Positions 34,401 to 47,548 of a DNA stretch of 64,000 nt are shown in pieces. The stretch spans positions 186,001 to 250,000 of the forward strand of contig NZ_BDAM01000007.1 of assembly GCF_001895045.1 (NCBI RefSeq). Direction: 5' to 3'. A program made the position numbers and the translations under genes. The notes below the pieces were generated by a model. It was not told the DNA's origin, did not search any database, and saw only the letters and a list, made by a program, of their open reading frames with translations. Within the stretch, counting starts at the first letter, position 1. The number at the start of each line of letters is the position of its first letter. Source of the stretch: Rhodococcus coprophilus NBRC 100603. GTDB lineage: Bacteria; Actinomycetota; Actinomycetes; Mycobacteriales; Mycobacteriaceae.

Positions 34401-36080
34401 GTGAACGACGAGCCGAACGCGCTTGCCGATGTGTGGGCGGACGTCGTCGCCGAGCTGACAGCGGACGACGGAGTGCTCACCAAGAGCCAGAAGGCGTGGC
34501 TCGCGCTGGTCAAACCGATCACGTTGGCCCAGGGCTTCGCCCTGCTGTCGGTACCGTCCACGTTGGCCCAGCAATCCATCGAGCGCGATCTGCGCGAACC
34601 GATCCTGCGAGTCCTCACCCGTTACCTGGGACATCGCGTCGAAGGCCTCGGAGTCCGGGTAGAGCCCCGGGAGCGCATCGACGACCCCGCAGAGGATCCG
34701 TACGCGGAACCGCGCGACACCCTTCCCCTCGAGGGTCTGCCCGAGGAACGAGCAGGTGTCGATACCCGCAGTGGAGAGAGCCGCGCCCGGGACGCACGAC
34801 GCGAGCCGGCGGGATCTCGAGATGCGGGTTCGCCTCGAGACGGTCGCTCCTCCCGTGACGGCATGTCGCCCGGTGAAGGTATCGGGCACCTCCGCCGGAG
34901 ATACAGCACGGCACGCGACGACATGCTCGACGGTGAGCCCGGCGACCATGAGGAAGTGGACGACGACCGGGAGGCACTGACCGCGGTCCGCGAATCGTGG
35001 CCGTCGTACTTCACGCAGCCGCCGCCACCCGAAACGCCGTCGATGGGCAGTAGCAGCCTCAACGCCAAGTACACCTTCGACACCTTCGTGATCGGGGCGT
35101 CGAACCGCTTCGCCCACGCGGCCGCCGTCGCGATCGCCGAGGCCCCTGCCAGGGCATACAACCCCTTGTTCATCTGGGGCGCGTCCGGCCTGGGCAAGAC
35201 ACACCTGCTCCACGCGGCGGGACACTATGCGCAGCGCCTTTTCCCCGGGATGAGGGTGAAGTACGTCTCCACCGAGGAGTTCACGAACGACTTCATCAAC
35301 AGCCTGCGCGACGACCGGAAGGTCGCGTTCAAGCGGCGCTACCGGGAGACCGACATCCTGCTGGTCGACGACATCCAGTTCATCGAGGGCAAAGAAGGTA
35401 TTCAGGAGGAGTTCTTCCACACCTTCAACACCCTCCACAACGCGAACAAGCAGATCGTGGTGTCGTCGGACCGGCCGCCCAAGCAACTGGCGACGCTCGA
35501 GGAGCGCCTGCGCACCCGGTTCGAGTGGGGCCTGATCACCGATGTGCAGCCGCCCGAACTCGAGACGCGCATCGCGATCCTCAGCAAGAAGGCGCGGATG
35601 GACGGGCTCAACGTCCCGCACGACGTCCTCGAGCTGATCGCCAGCCGGATCGAACGCAACATTCGTGAACTCGAGGGTGCACTGATCCGTGTCACAGCCT
35701 TCGCATCGCTCAACAGGCAACCGCTCGATCTGACGCTGGCAGAGGTCGTGCTGCGGGATCTGATGCCCGATTCTACGGCTCTCGAGATCAACGCCGCGAC
35801 CATCATGGCGGTGACCGCGGAGTACTTCGGCACGTCCATCGACGATCTGTGCGGACCGGGCAAGGCGCGTCCACTCGCCCAGGCCAGGCAGATATCGATG
35901 TACCTGTGCCGCGAGCTGACCGACCTGTCGCTACCCAAGATCGGTCAGACGTTCGGCCGCGATCACACCACAGTTATGTACGCGGACAAGAAGATTCGCA
36001 AGGAAATGACCGAACGCCGGAAGGTCTACGACCAGGTTCAGGAACTGACTGCACGCATCAAGCAGAGGTCCAAGCGGTAG
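34401..36080 (+). CDS. dnaA: Chromosomal replication initiator DnaA
   Basis: 559 residues from the GTG at 34401, with GGAGG seven bases upstream. Domain I spans about 1-90. A long charged, Arg/Glu-rich domain II runs to about 215, typical of actinobacteria. The AAA+ domain follows with [21 protein letters not shown] (Walker A), [14 protein letters not shown] (Walker B) and the arginine-rich sensor segments. The C-terminal HTH contains the DnaA signature [19 protein letters not shown]. It initiates replication at the oriC immediately downstream. Confidence 0.98.
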   Translation: MNDEPNALADVWADVVAELTADDGVLTKSQKAWLALVKPITLAQGFALLSVPSTLAQQSIERDLREPILRVLTRYLGHRVEGLGVRVEPRERIDDPAEDPYAEPRDTLPLEGLPEERAGVDTRSGESRARDARREPAGSRDAGSPRDGRSSRDGMSPGEGIGHLRRRYSTARDDMLDGEPGDHEEVDDDREALTAVRESWPSYFTQPPPPETPSMGSSSLNAKYTFDTFVIGASNRFAHAAAVAIAEAPARAYNPLFIWGASGLGKTHLLHAAGHYAQRLFPGMRVKYVSTEEFTNDFINSLRDDRKVAFKRRYRETDILLVDDIQFIEGKEGIQEEFFHTFNTLHNANKQIVVSSDRPPKQLATLEERLRTRFEWGLITDVQPPELETRIAILSKKARMDGLNVPHDVLELIASRIERNIRELEGALIRVTAFASLNRQPLDLTLAEVVLRDLMPDSTALEINAATIMAVTAEYFGTSIDDLCGPGKARPLAQARQISMYLCRELTDLSLPKIGQTFGRDHTTVMYADKKIRKEMTERRKVYDQVQELTARIKQRSKR

Positions 36081-36601
36081 TTCACACCGCCGAAAGTCAT
36101 CCACAGGGAGTGCCCACAGGGCGCTCCCTGTGGCATTTTCGTCCCGCATCTCGAGAAAGTCCGGGCACTCACACTTGTGGACAAGGGTGTGCACAACGTG
36201 GGATCTTTGTGGACGGACGGTGGACAGAGGTTGAACAGTCTCGAGGAATTCACATTCATCCTCGAGTAGTCCTCGAGTTCATCCTCGAGTGTGTGGCCCT
36301 CGAGAAGTACACCCACCAGCGTAGACGTCGATCCGTCCACAGATTCCACAGGACCTATTACTACTTCTGTGAGTTCTTCTGAGAAAACTATTTAAAAACA
36401 GCTGTGTGGATGGAGTCGGTCCACAGGCCTCTCGAGGAGTCGTGTGCCCCGAGTCCTCAGCTTTCCAACCAGGCCGGGAAGGCATACCGTGGAGCCGCAT
36501 CCCCCGACGCCGCCCCACGGAGTCGGGGCCTTGTGTCAGACTTCGTACGACTTGTCGAGACCACGATCGAAGGGATCCACCGGGCGATGGAGCTTGGAAG
36601 C
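36081..36601. other. Origin of replication oriC (dnaA-dnaN intergenic)
   Basis: This 521-base region has no gene. It has a cluster of DnaA boxes: perfect TGTGGACAA at 36176-36184, TCATCCACA at 36097-36105, TGTGCACAA at 36188-36196, and two-mismatch boxes near 36208, 36333, 36405 and 36417. An AT-rich stretch (36355-36402, including AAAACTATTTAAAAACAG) is the likely unwinding element. Seven CTCGAG hexamers lie at 36150, 36240, 36261, 36272, 36284, 36299 and 36431. The position between dnaA and dnaN is that of mycobacterial and Streptomyces oriC. Confidence 0.92.
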
Positions 36602-37771
36602 ATGAAGTTTCGTGTTGCTCGCGAGGACTTCGCCGACTCTGTCGCGTGGGTTGCCCGGAGTCTGCCGTCCCGCCCACCGGTGCCCGTTCTCGGTGGCGTG
36701 CTGCTCGGAGCCGAAGAACAGGGATTGACCGTCTCGGGATTCGACTACGAGGTATCGGCGCAGGTCCACGTCGCCGCCGAGGTAATCACCACCGGTCAGG
36801 CGCTCGTGTCGGGCAAGCTGCTCGCCGACATCACCCGCTCGCTGCCCAACAAGCCCGTGGATGTGGTGCTCGACGGCACCCGCGTGCTCATCACGTGTGG
36901 CAGCGCGAAATTCTCCCTCCCGACGATGCCCGTCGAGGACTACCCGCAGCTTCCCGAGCTGCCTCAGCAGACCGGTTCGCTGGCCGGCGATCTGTTCGCC
37001 GAGGCGATCAGCCAGGTCGCGGTTGCCGCAGGCAGGGACGACACCCTCCCGATGCTCACCGGCATCCGGGTCGAGATCGACGGCACCGATGTGGTGCTCG
37101 CCGCGACCGACCGGTTCCGTCTCGCGGTGCGCAAACTCGAGTGGATGCCCACCACCGACACCACCACGGCCGCAGTGCTCGTTCCTGCCAAGACGCTGTC
37201 CGAGGCTGCGAAAACTGTTGGCGGATCGTCGAATTCGCCTGTGCAGCTCGCGCTGGGCAGTGGTTCGTCCGTGGGTGCGGAGGGACTGCTCGGCATCGTC
37301 GCCGACGGCCGTCGCACCACCACCCGCCTGCTCGACGCCGAATTCCCCAAGTTCCGCCAGTTGCTCCCCAACGAGCACACTGCGATGGCCACCGTCGAGA
37401 TCGCTCCGCTCGTCGAGGCGATCAAGCGTGTGGCACTCGTTGCGGAGCGTGGAGCACAGGTCCGACTCGAGTTCACCGACGGCGGGGTCCTCCTGTCCGC
37501 CGGCGGCGACGATGCCGGTCGCGCCGAGGAATCACATCCCGCCGAGTTCTACGGTGAACCGCTGGTCATCGCGTTCAACCCGGGGTACCTGCTCGACGGA
37601 TTGACCTCGCTGCACACCGACAAGGTCTCGTTCGGTTTCACCACCGCGAGCCGGCCCGCCGTACTCCGGCCCGCAGTCGACGAAGAACCGTCGCCCGACG
37701 CTTCGGGTACCTTCGCTGCCCCCGAGAGCGATTACACCTATCTGCTGATGCCGGTGCGCCTGCCGGGCTGA
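36602..37771 (+). CDS. dnaN: DNA polymerase III sliding clamp (beta subunit)
   Basis: 389 residues from the ATG at 36602, starting [35 protein letters not shown]; an ATG five codons upstream is possible. Three clamp domains are recognisable: residues 1-120, 130-255 ([31 protein letters not shown]) and 260-389 ([27 protein letters not shown]). The end [12 protein letters not shown] is the usual clamp C-terminus that lines the partner-binding pocket. It follows oriC and precedes recF. Confidence 0.97.
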   Translation: MKFRVAREDFADSVAWVARSLPSRPPVPVLGGVLLGAEEQGLTVSGFDYEVSAQVHVAAEVITTGQALVSGKLLADITRSLPNKPVDVVLDGTRVLITCGSAKFSLPTMPVEDYPQLPELPQQTGSLAGDLFAEAISQVAVAAGRDDTLPMLTGIRVEIDGTDVVLAATDRFRLAVRKLEWMPTTDTTTAAVLVPAKTLSEAAKTVGGSSNSPVQLALGSGSSVGAEGLLGIVADGRRTTTRLLDAEFPKFRQLLPNEHTAMATVEIAPLVEAIKRVALVAERGAQVRLEFTDGGVLLSAGGDDAGRAEESHPAEFYGEPLVIAFNPGYLLDGLTSLHTDKVSFGFTTASRPAVLRPAVDEEPSPDASGTFAAPESDYTYLLMPVRLPG

Positions 37772-37795
37772 CCGGCGCGCCAGATTTGGACGGCC

Positions 37796-39031
37796 GTGTA
37801 CGTTCGCACCTTCTCGTTGCGCGACTTCCGTTCCTGGGAAGCCGTTTCCGTGGATCTACAGCCCGGAGCGACGGTCTTCGTCGGGCGTAACGGCTACGGC
37901 AAGACCAACCTGCTCGAGGCTCTCGGATACCTGTCGACGTTGTCGTCGCACCGCGTCGCGTCCGACGCACCGCTGCTACGTGCCGGCACCACCCGCGCAT
38001 TCGCTGCTGCCCAGGTCGTCAACGCGGGCCGTGAACTGGGCATCGATATCGAGATCCTCGAGGGCAAGGCCAATCGCGCCCGGATCAACCAGTCGCCCGC
38101 CCGCCGGCCGCGGGAGATCCTCGGAATCCTGAGGACCGTTCTCTTCGCGCCCGAGGATCTTTCGCTGGTGCGCGGCGACCCCGGGGATCGGCGACGGTAC
38201 CTCGACGAGTTGCTCACCACCCGGTTTCCCCGGATGAGCGGAGTGCGGGCCGACTACGACAAGGTGCTGAGACAGCGTTCGGCGCTTCTCAAGACGGCCG
38301 GAGGTGCGCTGCGACGCGGTACACGCTCGAGTGACGGTACGAGTGCATTGGCGACCCTCGACGTATGGGACGGCCACCTCGCCGCGCACGGCTCGGAATT
38401 GCTCGCGGCCCGACTCGAATTGCTGCACGCCCTCACACCGCACGTGACGGAGGCCTACCGGTCCATCGCACCGGAATCCCGCCCGGCGAGCCTGCGATAC
38501 CGCAGCAGTCTCGGTGACGCCCTGCCCGAGGAGTTCTCCGACCCCGGCCGGGTTCCCGCCCCCGACGACCGTGAATTCCTCGAGACGGTGTTCCTGCACC
38601 GGTTGGCGGAATCGCGGACCAAGGAGATAGAGCGCGGGGTGTGCTTGGTGGGGCCGCACCGGGACGATCTCGAGTTGATCCTGGGCGATCACGCGGCGAA
38701 GGGATACGCGAGTCACGGTGAGTCGTGGTCGTTCGCGCTCGCGCTGCGACTCGGCGCGTTCGCACTGCTCCGGACCGACGGTACCGATCCGGTGCTGATG
38801 CTCGACGACGTCTTCGCCGAACTCGATCGTCGTCGTCGTACAGCGCTTGCCGAAGTGGCCGCCTCGGCCGAACAAGTGCTGATCACCGCGGCGGTTCCCG
38901 AGGACGTTCCGGACGAGTTGAGCGGGGCACGGTTCCCGGTAGATGTCGAAGACACCGAAAACGGTCGGACCTCTGTGCTGGGATCCGTGCAGTGGCCGCA
39001 TGCACAACCGGTGGGGAGTTCAGATGAGTGA
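37796..39031 (+). CDS. recF: DNA replication and repair protein RecF
   Basis: 411 residues from a GTG at 37796. SMC-like ATPase that loads RecA at single-strand gaps. Walker A is [16 protein letters not shown] near residue 25-40. The signature segment is [35 protein letters not shown], and Walker B is [18 protein letters not shown]. Length is normal. The last eight bases overlap the next gene. Confidence 0.95.
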   Translation: MYVRTFSLRDFRSWEAVSVDLQPGATVFVGRNGYGKTNLLEALGYLSTLSSHRVASDAPLLRAGTTRAFAAAQVVNAGRELGIDIEILEGKANRARINQSPARRPREILGILRTVLFAPEDLSLVRGDPGDRRRYLDELLTTRFPRMSGVRADYDKVLRQRSALLKTAGGALRRGTRSSDGTSALATLDVWDGHLAAHGSELLAARLELLHALTPHVTEAYRSIAPESRPASLRYRSSLGDALPEEFSDPGRVPAPDDREFLETVFLHRLAESRTKEIERGVCLVGPHRDDLELILGDHAAKGYASHGESWSFALALRLGAFALLRTDGTDPVLMLDDVFAELDRRRRTALAEVAASAEQVLITAAVPEDVPDELSGARFPVDVEDTENGRTSVLGSVQWPHAQPVGSSDE

Positions 39032-39581
39032 TCAGCCACGGCCCGACGACGGACCGCAGCCCGGCGAGCCCGAACTCAAGGGCGTCGATCTGGCGCGGCG
39101 CGCGCTCGAGGAAGCTCGAGCCGCAGCCAAAGCCAGTGGCAAGGCCGTTGGACAGGGGCGCGCGTCGCGCGGGAATCTGCGTCCTCGCAGGCGTCGTCGC
39201 GGCTGGTCCGGCCCCGGGCCCGACGACCGTGACCCTCAGCCCCTCGGCGCGCTGACCGGGGCGATCTCGAAGCAGCGTGGCTGGTCGACCCATGTATCGG
39301 AGGGCACCGTCCTGGGGAGTTGGGCGCGCGTGGTGGGTGAGGACATCGCCGGGCACGCCCAGCCGACGACGCTGCGCGACGGCATCCTGCATATTTCGGC
39401 CGAGTCCACGGCCTGGGCGACCCAGCTCCGGATGATGCAGTCGCAGATCCTGGCGAAGATCGCCGCCTCGGTCGGCCACGGAGTGGTGAAGGAACTGAGG
39501 ATCACCGGTCCGACAGCACCCAGTTGGCGCAAGGGTGAGCGCCATGTCCGGGGGCGCGGCCCTCGCGATACGTACGGGTGA
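39024..39581 (+). CDS. DUF721 (DciA-like) protein
   Basis: 185 residues from the ATG at 39024, overlapping recF by eight bases. A disordered basic N-terminus ([26 protein letters not shown]) precedes the DUF721 domain ([66 protein letters not shown]). The position after recF equals Rv0004. Members of this family (DciA) help load the replicative helicase in bacteria without DnaC, so a role in initiation is likely. Confidence 0.88.
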   Translation: MSDQPRPDDGPQPGEPELKGVDLARRALEEARAAAKASGKAVGQGRASRGNLRPRRRRRGWSGPGPDDRDPQPLGALTGAISKQRGWSTHVSEGTVLGSWARVVGEDIAGHAQPTTLRDGILHISAESTAWATQLRMMQSQILAKIAASVGHGVVKELRITGPTAPSWRKGERHVRGRGPRDTYG

Positions 39582-39606
39582 TCCAGGTCGCCCGCGCCCG
39601 CTAAGA

Positions 39607-39626
39607 GCGCCGGACTGAACCGGCGC
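39607..39626 (+). terminator. Hairpin after the DciA-like gene
   Basis: GCGCCGG-ACTGAA-CCGGCGC is a perfect 7-base stem with a 6-base loop, 25 bases after the stop. It separates the dnaN-recF group from gyrB. Confidence 0.65.
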
Positions 39627-39739
39627 ACGAAATTACTTGTGTCGATGCGCGCGCGGCCCGCTGCGGGCATGTCAGCGGGGTTACAACCGCATTCTGTGTC
39701 GCCCCGGGCATATGGGTGTCGGCCACGTAGGATGGATGA

Positions 39740-41830
<2,091 letters not shown>

Positions 41831-41868
41831 CGCGGGGATGCTCGTTGCTCGCTGAGTAAAAGCCGGCC

Positions 41869-41916
41869 ACATCGGGACCCCTTTTGTGAGAGACATCACA
41901 TTAGGGGTCCCGATGT
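41869..41916 (+). terminator. Long hairpin after gyrB
   Basis: ACATCGGGACCCCT (41869-41882) and AGGGGTCCCGATGT (41903-41916) are perfectly complementary over 14 bases, with a 20-base loop that folds further (TGTGA/TCACA). It is the likely gyrB terminator. There is no T-tract. Confidence 0.75.
41885..41900. promoter_or_regulatory. CRP/GlxR-type binding site
   Basis: TGTGAGAGACATCACA is a perfect TGTGA-N6-TCACA palindrome, the consensus of CRP-family regulators such as actinobacterial GlxR/Crp. It lies in the loop of the gyrB hairpin, about 300 bases before the conservon kinase gene. Confidence 0.65.
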
Positions 41917-42195
41917 TGTGACACGTGACAATGACACGCTGGTCACACTTGGCGGCTACCCGCTAGTACAGTCCATTGGGCCACCGGCAAGTGTGGCTGC
42001 CGTACAGGGGGTCCGGTGCATTTTGCAGGAGGATGTGAGAGATCGCCTTCCGTATTTCCTGTATGTACCGCTATGGTGCCCTCACCCAGGAACGTCTCGT
42101 TCGATGCATCGATCGAAAACGCACTCAGTTCGAGCGGTGCGCCGGTTGGCGCTCGTCGCCTGGCGCGAACGGGGTGGAAGGAGAGCTGTTAATCC

Positions 42196-45100
42196 ATGAG
42201 TGACAAGTCGCCGCCCCGCCAGCGGTGGTGGAACATCGAGGGGTGGGGTCTTCGCACGAAGGTCACCGCCGTGCTCGCTGTCCCCGTGACCGTGGCGATG
42301 GTCCTGGGTGGTCTTCGCGTCGAGAACGAACTCACCAACGCTGTGCACTTCTCCTCCGCCGCGGATCAGGTCGCGGTCGTGCCCGACATCGTCGACTTCT
42401 CTACCGCGTTCGCGACAGCCACAGGCAACGTGGCGGCAGGCACGATCACGCCCGAGGAGATGGATCACCTCGGCGAAACTTTCATCACGATGAAGACGAT
42501 CGCTGCCAGCCCCGAGTTCGACGAAGCGCTCGTCTCGGACCTCGACCGCACGATCGCCAGTGCGGAGGCGCTCTACACCAAGATGAAGGCCGGGCCGGTC
42601 TCGATCGCCGAGATCGCCACCGTCACCAGTGAGGTTCGAGACAACCTCAACCGGATCGTGGAAGCGGTCCTCGACGGCGTCGACGACCGCGAGATCCTCG
42701 ACTACGGCAACCAACTCGTCAATGCCTGGTACTCCCAGCGCTATCTCTTCGGCCAGGTTCTCGGTGTCCTCGACATTCTCGCGAACCCCGAGAAGCCAGA
42801 CACCTCGCTCGTGACCGCCTCCGGCGGCGAGCTTGCAATGCTCGATCTGCTTTCGCGCTCGTACCCGATGGCAGACGCCCAGATCGCAGACCTGCGCGCC
42901 GGCGTCAAGGAACGCACCGACATGGTCGCGGCGGCCGGCGAAGGCCCGCTCCCGATCCTCAACGTCCGCGCGTCCTTGCTGCACAGCGTCGATGTCTACG
43001 GCGGCATCATCGACTCCGCTGCCCAGCAGATCACCACCACGATCCAGGATCGTGCCGCGGAAACCCGTGCAGCGGCCTTGCGCGACACCGCAATCGTGCT
43101 CGCCGCTCTGCTCGCCGCCCTCATCCTGGCCCTGCTCGTCTCGCGGTCGCTCGTCGGACCGATCCGCCGGCTCCGGTACGGAACCCTCAAGGTCGCCCGC
43201 CAGGAACTGCCGGAGGCCATCGACCGCATCAAGGTCGGCGACAGCATCGAAGACATCGAATTCACGCGGGTCCCCGTCCACACCACCGAGGAAATCGGAC
43301 AGCTCGCCCGTGCGGTCGACGACATGCACGGTCAGGCACTCCGTCTCGCAGGTGAACAGGCCCACCTCCGTCTCCAGATCAACGACATGTTCGAGACGCT
43401 CGCGCGTCGCAGCAAGTCGCTCGTCGAACAGCAGCTCGGGCTCATCGAACGTCTCGAGTACGAGGAGAAGGATCCGAGCCGACTCGAAAGCCTTTTCCGG
43501 CTCGACCATCTCGCCGCCCGTATGCGCCGCAACGGCGACAACCTGCTGATCCTCTCCGGTACGCGTATTCGCCGCGGCCAATCGACACCCGTGCAACTGG
43601 GTGACATCCTGCGTGCCGCGATGTCCGAGGTCGAGGACTACCAGCGAGTCCAGATCGGTTCCACCCCCGACGGCGCGTTGAGCGGTGCGGTGGCGACCGA
43701 CATCGTGCACCTGCTCGCCGAACTGGTGGACAACTCGCTGCGGGCGTCTCCGCCCGACAGCACCGTCACGTTCAGCTTCGCGCGTGCCGTCGACGGTGGC
43801 CTTCTCGTCGAGATCGCCGATCGGGGTATCGGTATTCCGGTCGAAGAACTCGAGATCATCAACCAGCGCCTGATCAGTGGTGGCGCAGTCGGGCCCGACA
43901 CCGCCCGCCACATGGGTCTGTACGTGGTGTCGCGACTGGCCGAGCGTCACGGTCTCACCGTCAGGCTCCGCCCGACCTTCGACACCGCGCGTAACCCCGG
44001 CATCACTGCGAGCGTTCACATCCCGGACGTGCTTCTCGTTTCGCCGCTCGCGCTGTCCCAGACGGGTCCGCAGCCGCGCGTCATCGATGCGGAGCCCGAC
44101 TCGCAGCCCGAGGCACTTCCCGCTCCCGCCTCGCAGCCCTCGCAGGAGACTCCTCAGCTGCCGTCGCCTGCTCGTGAGAAGGAATACGAAGCGCCGCAGC
44201 CGAAGCCGCGTCCGGTGCCGCAGGCCCGACCCGAGCCACGGCCCCAGCCCCAACCGCAGTCCGCTCCGCAATCGCAGCCGATCCGTGCCGATGCGTACGA
44301 CCGGCCCGATCGCGACGACTTCGCTCCGAAGTCGCAGCCGATTCGGATCGAAGCGTACGACCGGTCCTACTACGGACAAGACGAACGATCCGGCGACGGC
44401 CAGGACTCGGGTCAGATCCGCCGAGATCCGGCAGCTCCCGCCGCACCCCGCGACGAGGAACGTCAGCGAGATTCGGGCCGCCCGGGCTTCCCGCCGGGAT
44501 CGCGTGAATCCGCTCCGCGTGAGACGACCGGCGCGCACGAGTTGTCGGCGCTTCGTGAGTCCGGTATTCCGGGCCAGCCCCAGCGCGGCCCGGGCAACCG
44601 CTCGGGTCTGCCGACTCGCCAGCCGGGTGCGGCGCCGGGACTTCCCCCGCGTCAGCCGGGTTCGACTCCGGGTGTACCCGCCCGCGACCCCGGTGCGGCG
44701 GCATCGGGTCTGCCGACCCGTCAGCCGGGTGCAGCGACTCCCGGTCTGCCGACTCGTCAGCCAGGGGCGACTCCCGGTCTGCCGACTCGTCAGCCGGGGG
44801 CGACTCCCGGTCTGCCGACTCGTCAGCCCGGAGCTACGTCCGGACTTCCGCAGCCGCAGCAGGCGCCGCGCAGGATTCAGCCCGACGCTGCAGCCGCATT
44901 CGTCTCCGCGCTTCCCCCGCGTGGTCAGCACGGCCAGAACCGGCCGGCACAGGACCGGGTGTGGCAGGACGAGCATGCTCGTCGACAGGAGCGGGAAGCT
45001 CAGGCCGAGCAAGAATTCCGTCAAGAGCGGCCCCAGCAGGACGACCGCGATCGGCAAGCGTCGCGCGACGACCGCCCGGCCGAGCGCACCGGTAGTCATT

Positions 45101-46179
45101 CCGCGGCCGAGCCGTCTGCACAGCGGCAGCCGGAACCTGTTCGCGAACAGGGATTGTCGAATCTTCCGCAGCGACGGCCGGGAAGCACACCCGGTCTGCC
45201 CACCCGTTCGGCCCCTGCCTCGCAGGACCAGCCTTCGGACGGACAGTCGGGAAGCCGCCAGTCGGGCTTGCCGCAGCGCCAGCCCGGTGCGACGCCCGGA
45301 TTGCAGGGACGCGGTGCATCTCCGCAAGCCCCGTCACCGCAACAAGCCCCATCACCGCAGCCGGGTCAGCAGCGCGCTCCCCAGCACTCGCAGGGGCAGC
45401 ATTCTCAGGCCCAGCATTCTCAGGCGCAGCCGCCGCAGAATCTCCGTCCGTCCCAGCAGCCGCAACAGGATGCTCCGAACGGGCTTCCGCAGCGTCGTCC
45501 CGGAACCACACCGGGTGTGGCCGGCGGGTCTGCACCCCGTCCGGAAGGTGCAGCGCCCGCGGGGCTTCCGCGCCGCCGGCCCGGAGCGACCCCCGGCCTG
45601 CCGCCGCGGCCCGAGAGCGCGCCGGAGCCTTCGGCCGCTGTACTGTCGGGTCCGACCTCCATCCCGTCGGCGAGTATTGCCGACGGTGGATCGGTCTCGC
45701 CGCAGAGCGACGCACAGAACGCTGCTCGTCATCGCTACCGGACCAACTCGGCGAAGACAGCGTCGTTCTTCCAGCCCCGGCAGGACGCGGGTGGGCTGCG
45801 GCCGCAACCCGCACCGCACACGCCGATCTTCTCCAACATGATGTCGGATTGGCTCGTCGATCCGACCAGTCTTCCGGAGGACCGCAGGAAGAAGGAATGG
45901 CGCTCGGCCGCCGACGCGGGTTGGGAAGCAGCGCAGCGAGCAGCAGAAGTATCGGTGGAAGAACACACCACGGCCGGCCTTCCGAGGCGCGAGCCGGGTC
46001 ACCGCCTCGTGCCGGGCGCGGTGAGGGCTCCCGCCACCGGGGAGCTGCCCAAGACGATCCGACGCCGGGACCCGGAAGCCATTCGGGCGAACCTGAGTCG
46101 CCACCAGCAGGGCGTCCGTAACGGTCGCACCTCGGCGTATACCAGCAATCGCGAGAACAATGAACAGGGAGTTCGATGA
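42196..46179 (+). CDS. Conservon sensor histidine kinase (CvnA type) with a very long disordered repeat tail
   Basis: 1327 residues. A transmembrane helix (about 20-40), an extracytoplasmic helical domain like nitrate/nitrite sensors (40-290), a second helix ([19 protein letters not shown], about 297-316) and a HAMP segment come first. A dimerisation region contains [20 protein letters not shown], with the candidate phospho-His at about 436. The ATPase domain has [12 protein letters not shown] (N box), [11 protein letters not shown] (G1) and [15 protein letters not shown] (G2). From about 610 to 1327 it is Pro/Gln/Arg-rich, with many copies of LPxRxPGxTPG. It is the first gene of a six-gene operon and overlaps the roadblock gene by ATGA. 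The signal sensed is unknown. Confidence 0.85.
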   Translation: MSDKSPPRQRWWNIEGWGLRTKVTAVLAVPVTVAMVLGGLRVENELTNAVHFSSAADQVAVVPDIVDFSTAFATATGNVAAGTITPEEMDHLGETFITMKTIAASPEFDEALVSDLDRTIASAEALYTKMKAGPVSIAEIATVTSEVRDNLNRIVEAVLDGVDDREILDYGNQLVNAWYSQRYLFGQVLGVLDILANPEKPDTSLVTASGGELAMLDLLSRSYPMADAQIADLRAGVKERTDMVAAAGEGPLPILNVRASLLHSVDVYGGIIDSAAQQITTTIQDRAAETRAAALRDTAIVLAALLAALILALLVSRSLVGPIRRLRYGTLKVARQELPEAIDRIKVGDSIEDIEFTRVPVHTTEEIGQLARAVDDMHGQALRLAGEQAHLRLQINDMFETLARRSKSLVEQQLGLIERLEYEEKDPSRLESLFRLDHLAARMRRNGDNLLILSGTRIRRGQSTPVQLGDILRAAMSEVEDYQRVQIGSTPDGALSGAVATDIVHLLAELVDNSLRASPPDSTVTFSFARAVDGGLLVEIADRGIGIPVEELEIINQRLISGGAVGPDTARHMGLYVVSRLAERHGLTVRLRPTFDTARNPGITASVHIPDVLLVSPLALSQTGPQPRVIDAEPDSQPEALPAPASQPSQETPQLPSPAREKEYEAPQPKPRPVPQARPEPRPQPQPQSAPQSQPIRADAYDRPDRDDFAPKSQPIRIEAYDRSYYGQDERSGDGQDSGQIRRDPAAPAAPRDEERQRDSGRPGFPPGSRESAPRETTGAHELSALRESGIPGQPQRGPGNRSGLPTRQPGAAPGLPPRQPGSTPGVPARDPGAAASGLPTRQPGAATPGLPTRQPGATPGLPTRQPGATPGLPTRQPGATSGLPQPQQAPRRIQPDAAAAFVSALPPRGQHGQNRPAQDRVWQDEHARRQEREAQAEQEFRQERPQQDDRDRQASRDDRPAERTGSHSAAEPSAQRQPEPVREQGLSNLPQRRPGSTPGLPTRSAPASQDQPSDGQSGSRQSGLPQRQPGATPGLQGRGASPQAPSPQQAPSPQPGQQRAPQHSQGQHSQAQHSQAQPPQNLRPSQQPQQDAPNGLPQRRPGTTPGVAGGSAPRPEGAAPAGLPRRRPGATPGLPPRPESAPEPSAAVLSGPTSIPSASIADGGSVSPQSDAQNAARHRYRTNSAKTASFFQPRQDAGGLRPQPAPHTPIFSNMMSDWLVDPTSLPEDRRKKEWRSAADAGWEAAQRAAEVSVEEHTTAGLPRREPGHRLVPGAVRAPATGELPKTIRRRDPEAIRANLSRHQQGVRNGRTSAYTSNRENNEQGVR
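44743..44841 (+). repeat. 33-base tandem repeats in the kinase tail
   Basis: Copies at 44743, 44776 and 44809 begin GGTCTGCCGACTCGTCAGCC; the last decays at its end. Each unit encodes the 11-residue peptide [12 protein letters not shown] related 36-base unit starts at 44707, and looser copies of the peptide motif recur to about 45610. The repeat is in frame and so expands the protein without breaking it. Confidence 0.85.
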
Positions 46180-46592
46180 ACATTGATCATGGATCCGACG
46201 TGGCCCGTCCACTGGACTGGTTGGTTTCCAACTTTGCGCGCGAAGTTCCAGGTGTCTCGCATGCCGTACTCGTATCCGCCGACGGCCTGCTGATGGCTGC
46301 CAGCGCGCACCTTCCGGTCGACCGCGCCGAGCAGCTCGCTGCCGTCACCTCCGGGCTCGCGAGCCTTTCCAACGGTGTCTCGCAGCTGTTCGACGGTGGG
46401 GGAGTCCTCCAGTCGGTCGTCGAGATGCAGCACGGTTACCTGCTGCTGATGAGTGTCGGTGACGGTTCGCATCTCGCGGCGCTGACCGCGTCGGAATGCG
46501 ATATCGGACAGGTCGGCTACGAGATGGCGCTCTTGGTGGACCGGGTGGGTGCCTCGGTCGAGGCAACTCCGCGGGTCGGCCAGGGGTCCTGA
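46176..46592 (+). CDS. Roadblock/LC7 domain protein (CvnB type)
   Basis: 138 residues; a single roadblock/LC7 domain ([52 protein letters not shown]...[46 protein letters not shown]). Such proteins in conservons bind the GTPase and may act as GTPase-activating or scaffold subunits. It overlaps the kinase gene by four bases, with 13 bases to the next gene. Normal length. Confidence 0.9.
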   Translation: MNIDHGSDVARPLDWLVSNFAREVPGVSHAVLVSADGLLMAASAHLPVDRAEQLAAVTSGLASLSNGVSQLFDGGGVLQSVVEMQHGYLLLMSVGDGSHLAALTASECDIGQVGYEMALLVDRVGASVEATPRVGQGS

Positions 46593-46605
46593 CGTCGAGG
46601 TGGCC

Positions 46606-46980
46606 ATGGAATCGCGCAAGCCTGAGTCGGTGCCGGATCAGCCCAGCCTGGTACGGCCTTACTCGCTGACTTCGGGACGTACCAGTCCTGCGGTCGAACT
46701 GGCGTTGGAAGCATTGATCCAGGCGATCCCGGGCACGGACCCTCGAGCCCGTGACCTGGACAACATCAACGCCACGATCTTGGAATTGTGCAAGGAATCG
46801 CCCTCGGTTGCCGAGATCGCGGCGAGGGTGGGCGTGCCGCTGGGAGTGGCACGCGTCCTGGTTGCCGATCTTGTCGAAGCCGGACACGTACAGATCCTGG
46901 CCACGCTGAAAGACGATTCGAGCGACGCGGAGCGTCGTGAGCTGATTGAAAGGGTCCTCAGTGGACTTCGCGAACTCTAG
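46606..46980 (+). CDS. DUF742 protein (CvnC type)
   Basis: 124 residues from the ATG at 46606, with GAGG upstream; a GTG two codons earlier is possible. The start SLVRPYSLTSGRTSP is the family's hallmark RPY-TxGRT. The C-terminal half (SPSVAEIAARVGVPLGVARVLVADLVEAGHVQI) resembles a winged helix. The family is found almost only in actinobacterial conservons, between the roadblock and GTPase genes, as here. The biochemical role is unknown. It overlaps the GTPase gene by 20 bases. Confidence 0.9.
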   Translation: MESRKPESVPDQPSLVRPYSLTSGRTSPAVELALEALIQAIPGTDPRARDLDNINATILELCKESPSVAEIAARVGVPLGVARVLVADLVEAGHVQILATLKDDSSDAERRELIERVLSGLREL

Positions 46981-47548
46981 CGCCACCAAGCGCGTGACCT
47001 CGACCAAGATCGTGATCGCGGGTGGCTTCGGTGTCGGAAAGACCACGCTGGTCGGGGCGGTGTCCGAAATCGTCCCCCTCCGTACCGAAGCGCTCGTGAC
47101 GAACGCCAGCGACGGGGTCGACAATCTCACCGCGACGCCACAGAAGGCGACGACGACGGTGGCGATGGACTTCGGCCGTATCAGTCTGGCCGAGGACCTC
47201 GTGCTGTACCTTTTCGGTACTCCGGGCCAGCACCGATTCTGGTTCATGTGGGACGACCTCATCCGAGGCGCGATCGGTGCCATCGTGCTGATCGACACGC
47301 GTCGGCTCGACGAGAGTTTCGCGGCGGTCGACTTCTTCGAGGCTCGGAATCTTCCGTTCATCGTCGCGATCAACGAGTTCGACGACTCGCCGCGCTACCC
47401 GCTCGAGGACATCCGCCAGGCAATGGCGATCTCGCCCGAGGTCCCGATCGTGTCGATCGACGCGCGTTCCCGTGAATCGGCGAAGCAGGCATTGGTGACC
47501 GTCACCGAATACGCGCTGCGGAAGCTTCATCAGCCGGTGGCCCCCTAG
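46961..47548 (+). CDS. Conservon small GTPase (CvnD/MfpB type)
   Basis: 195 residues from the GTG at 46961. The P-loop is IVIAGGFGVGKTTLVGAVSE. The switch II region reads LFGTPGQHRFWFMWDDL, where the usual DxxG aspartate is absent, as is normal for conservon GTPases. The G4 motif is INEFD. This is the signalling output subunit of the conservon. The homologue MfpB in mycobacteria is reported to interact with the gyrase-binding protein MfpA. The stop shares one base with the next start, so the MHYT gene is translationally coupled. Confidence 0.9.
   Translation: MDFANSSATKRVTSTKIVIAGGFGVGKTTLVGAVSEIVPLRTEALVTNASDGVDNLTATPQKATTTVAMDFGRISLAEDLVLYLFGTPGQHRFWFMWDDLIRGAIGAIVLIDTRRLDESFAAVDFFEARNLPFIVAINEFDDSPRYPLEDIRQAMAISPEVPIVSIDARSRESAKQALVTVTEYALRKLHQPVAP

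Larger units (their letters stand above)
41831..42195. other. gyrB-conservon intergenic region
   Basis: 365 bases. A long hairpin (41869-41916) with a CRP-type site in its loop occupies the left part. The middle has GTGAC/GTCAC motifs (41917-41945), and a ribosome site AAGGAGAG lies about 12 bases before the kinase start. A small open frame starting near 41918 has no ribosome site and is not called. Confidence 0.65.

Noticed and set aside
41918-42199. 93-codon frame before the conservon kinase
   Set aside because: No ribosome site, no recognisable family, and it runs into the kinase start in another frame.
42082-45327. Open frame of about 1080 codons on the minus strand opposite the conservon kinase
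   Set aside because: It is low-complexity Arg/Leu/Gly text mirroring the codon-biased kinase gene, with no ribosome site or family motif.
44602-45610. Periodic repeats considered as a CRISPR-like array
   Set aside because: The units are in frame, without unique spacers, and encode a protein repeat.
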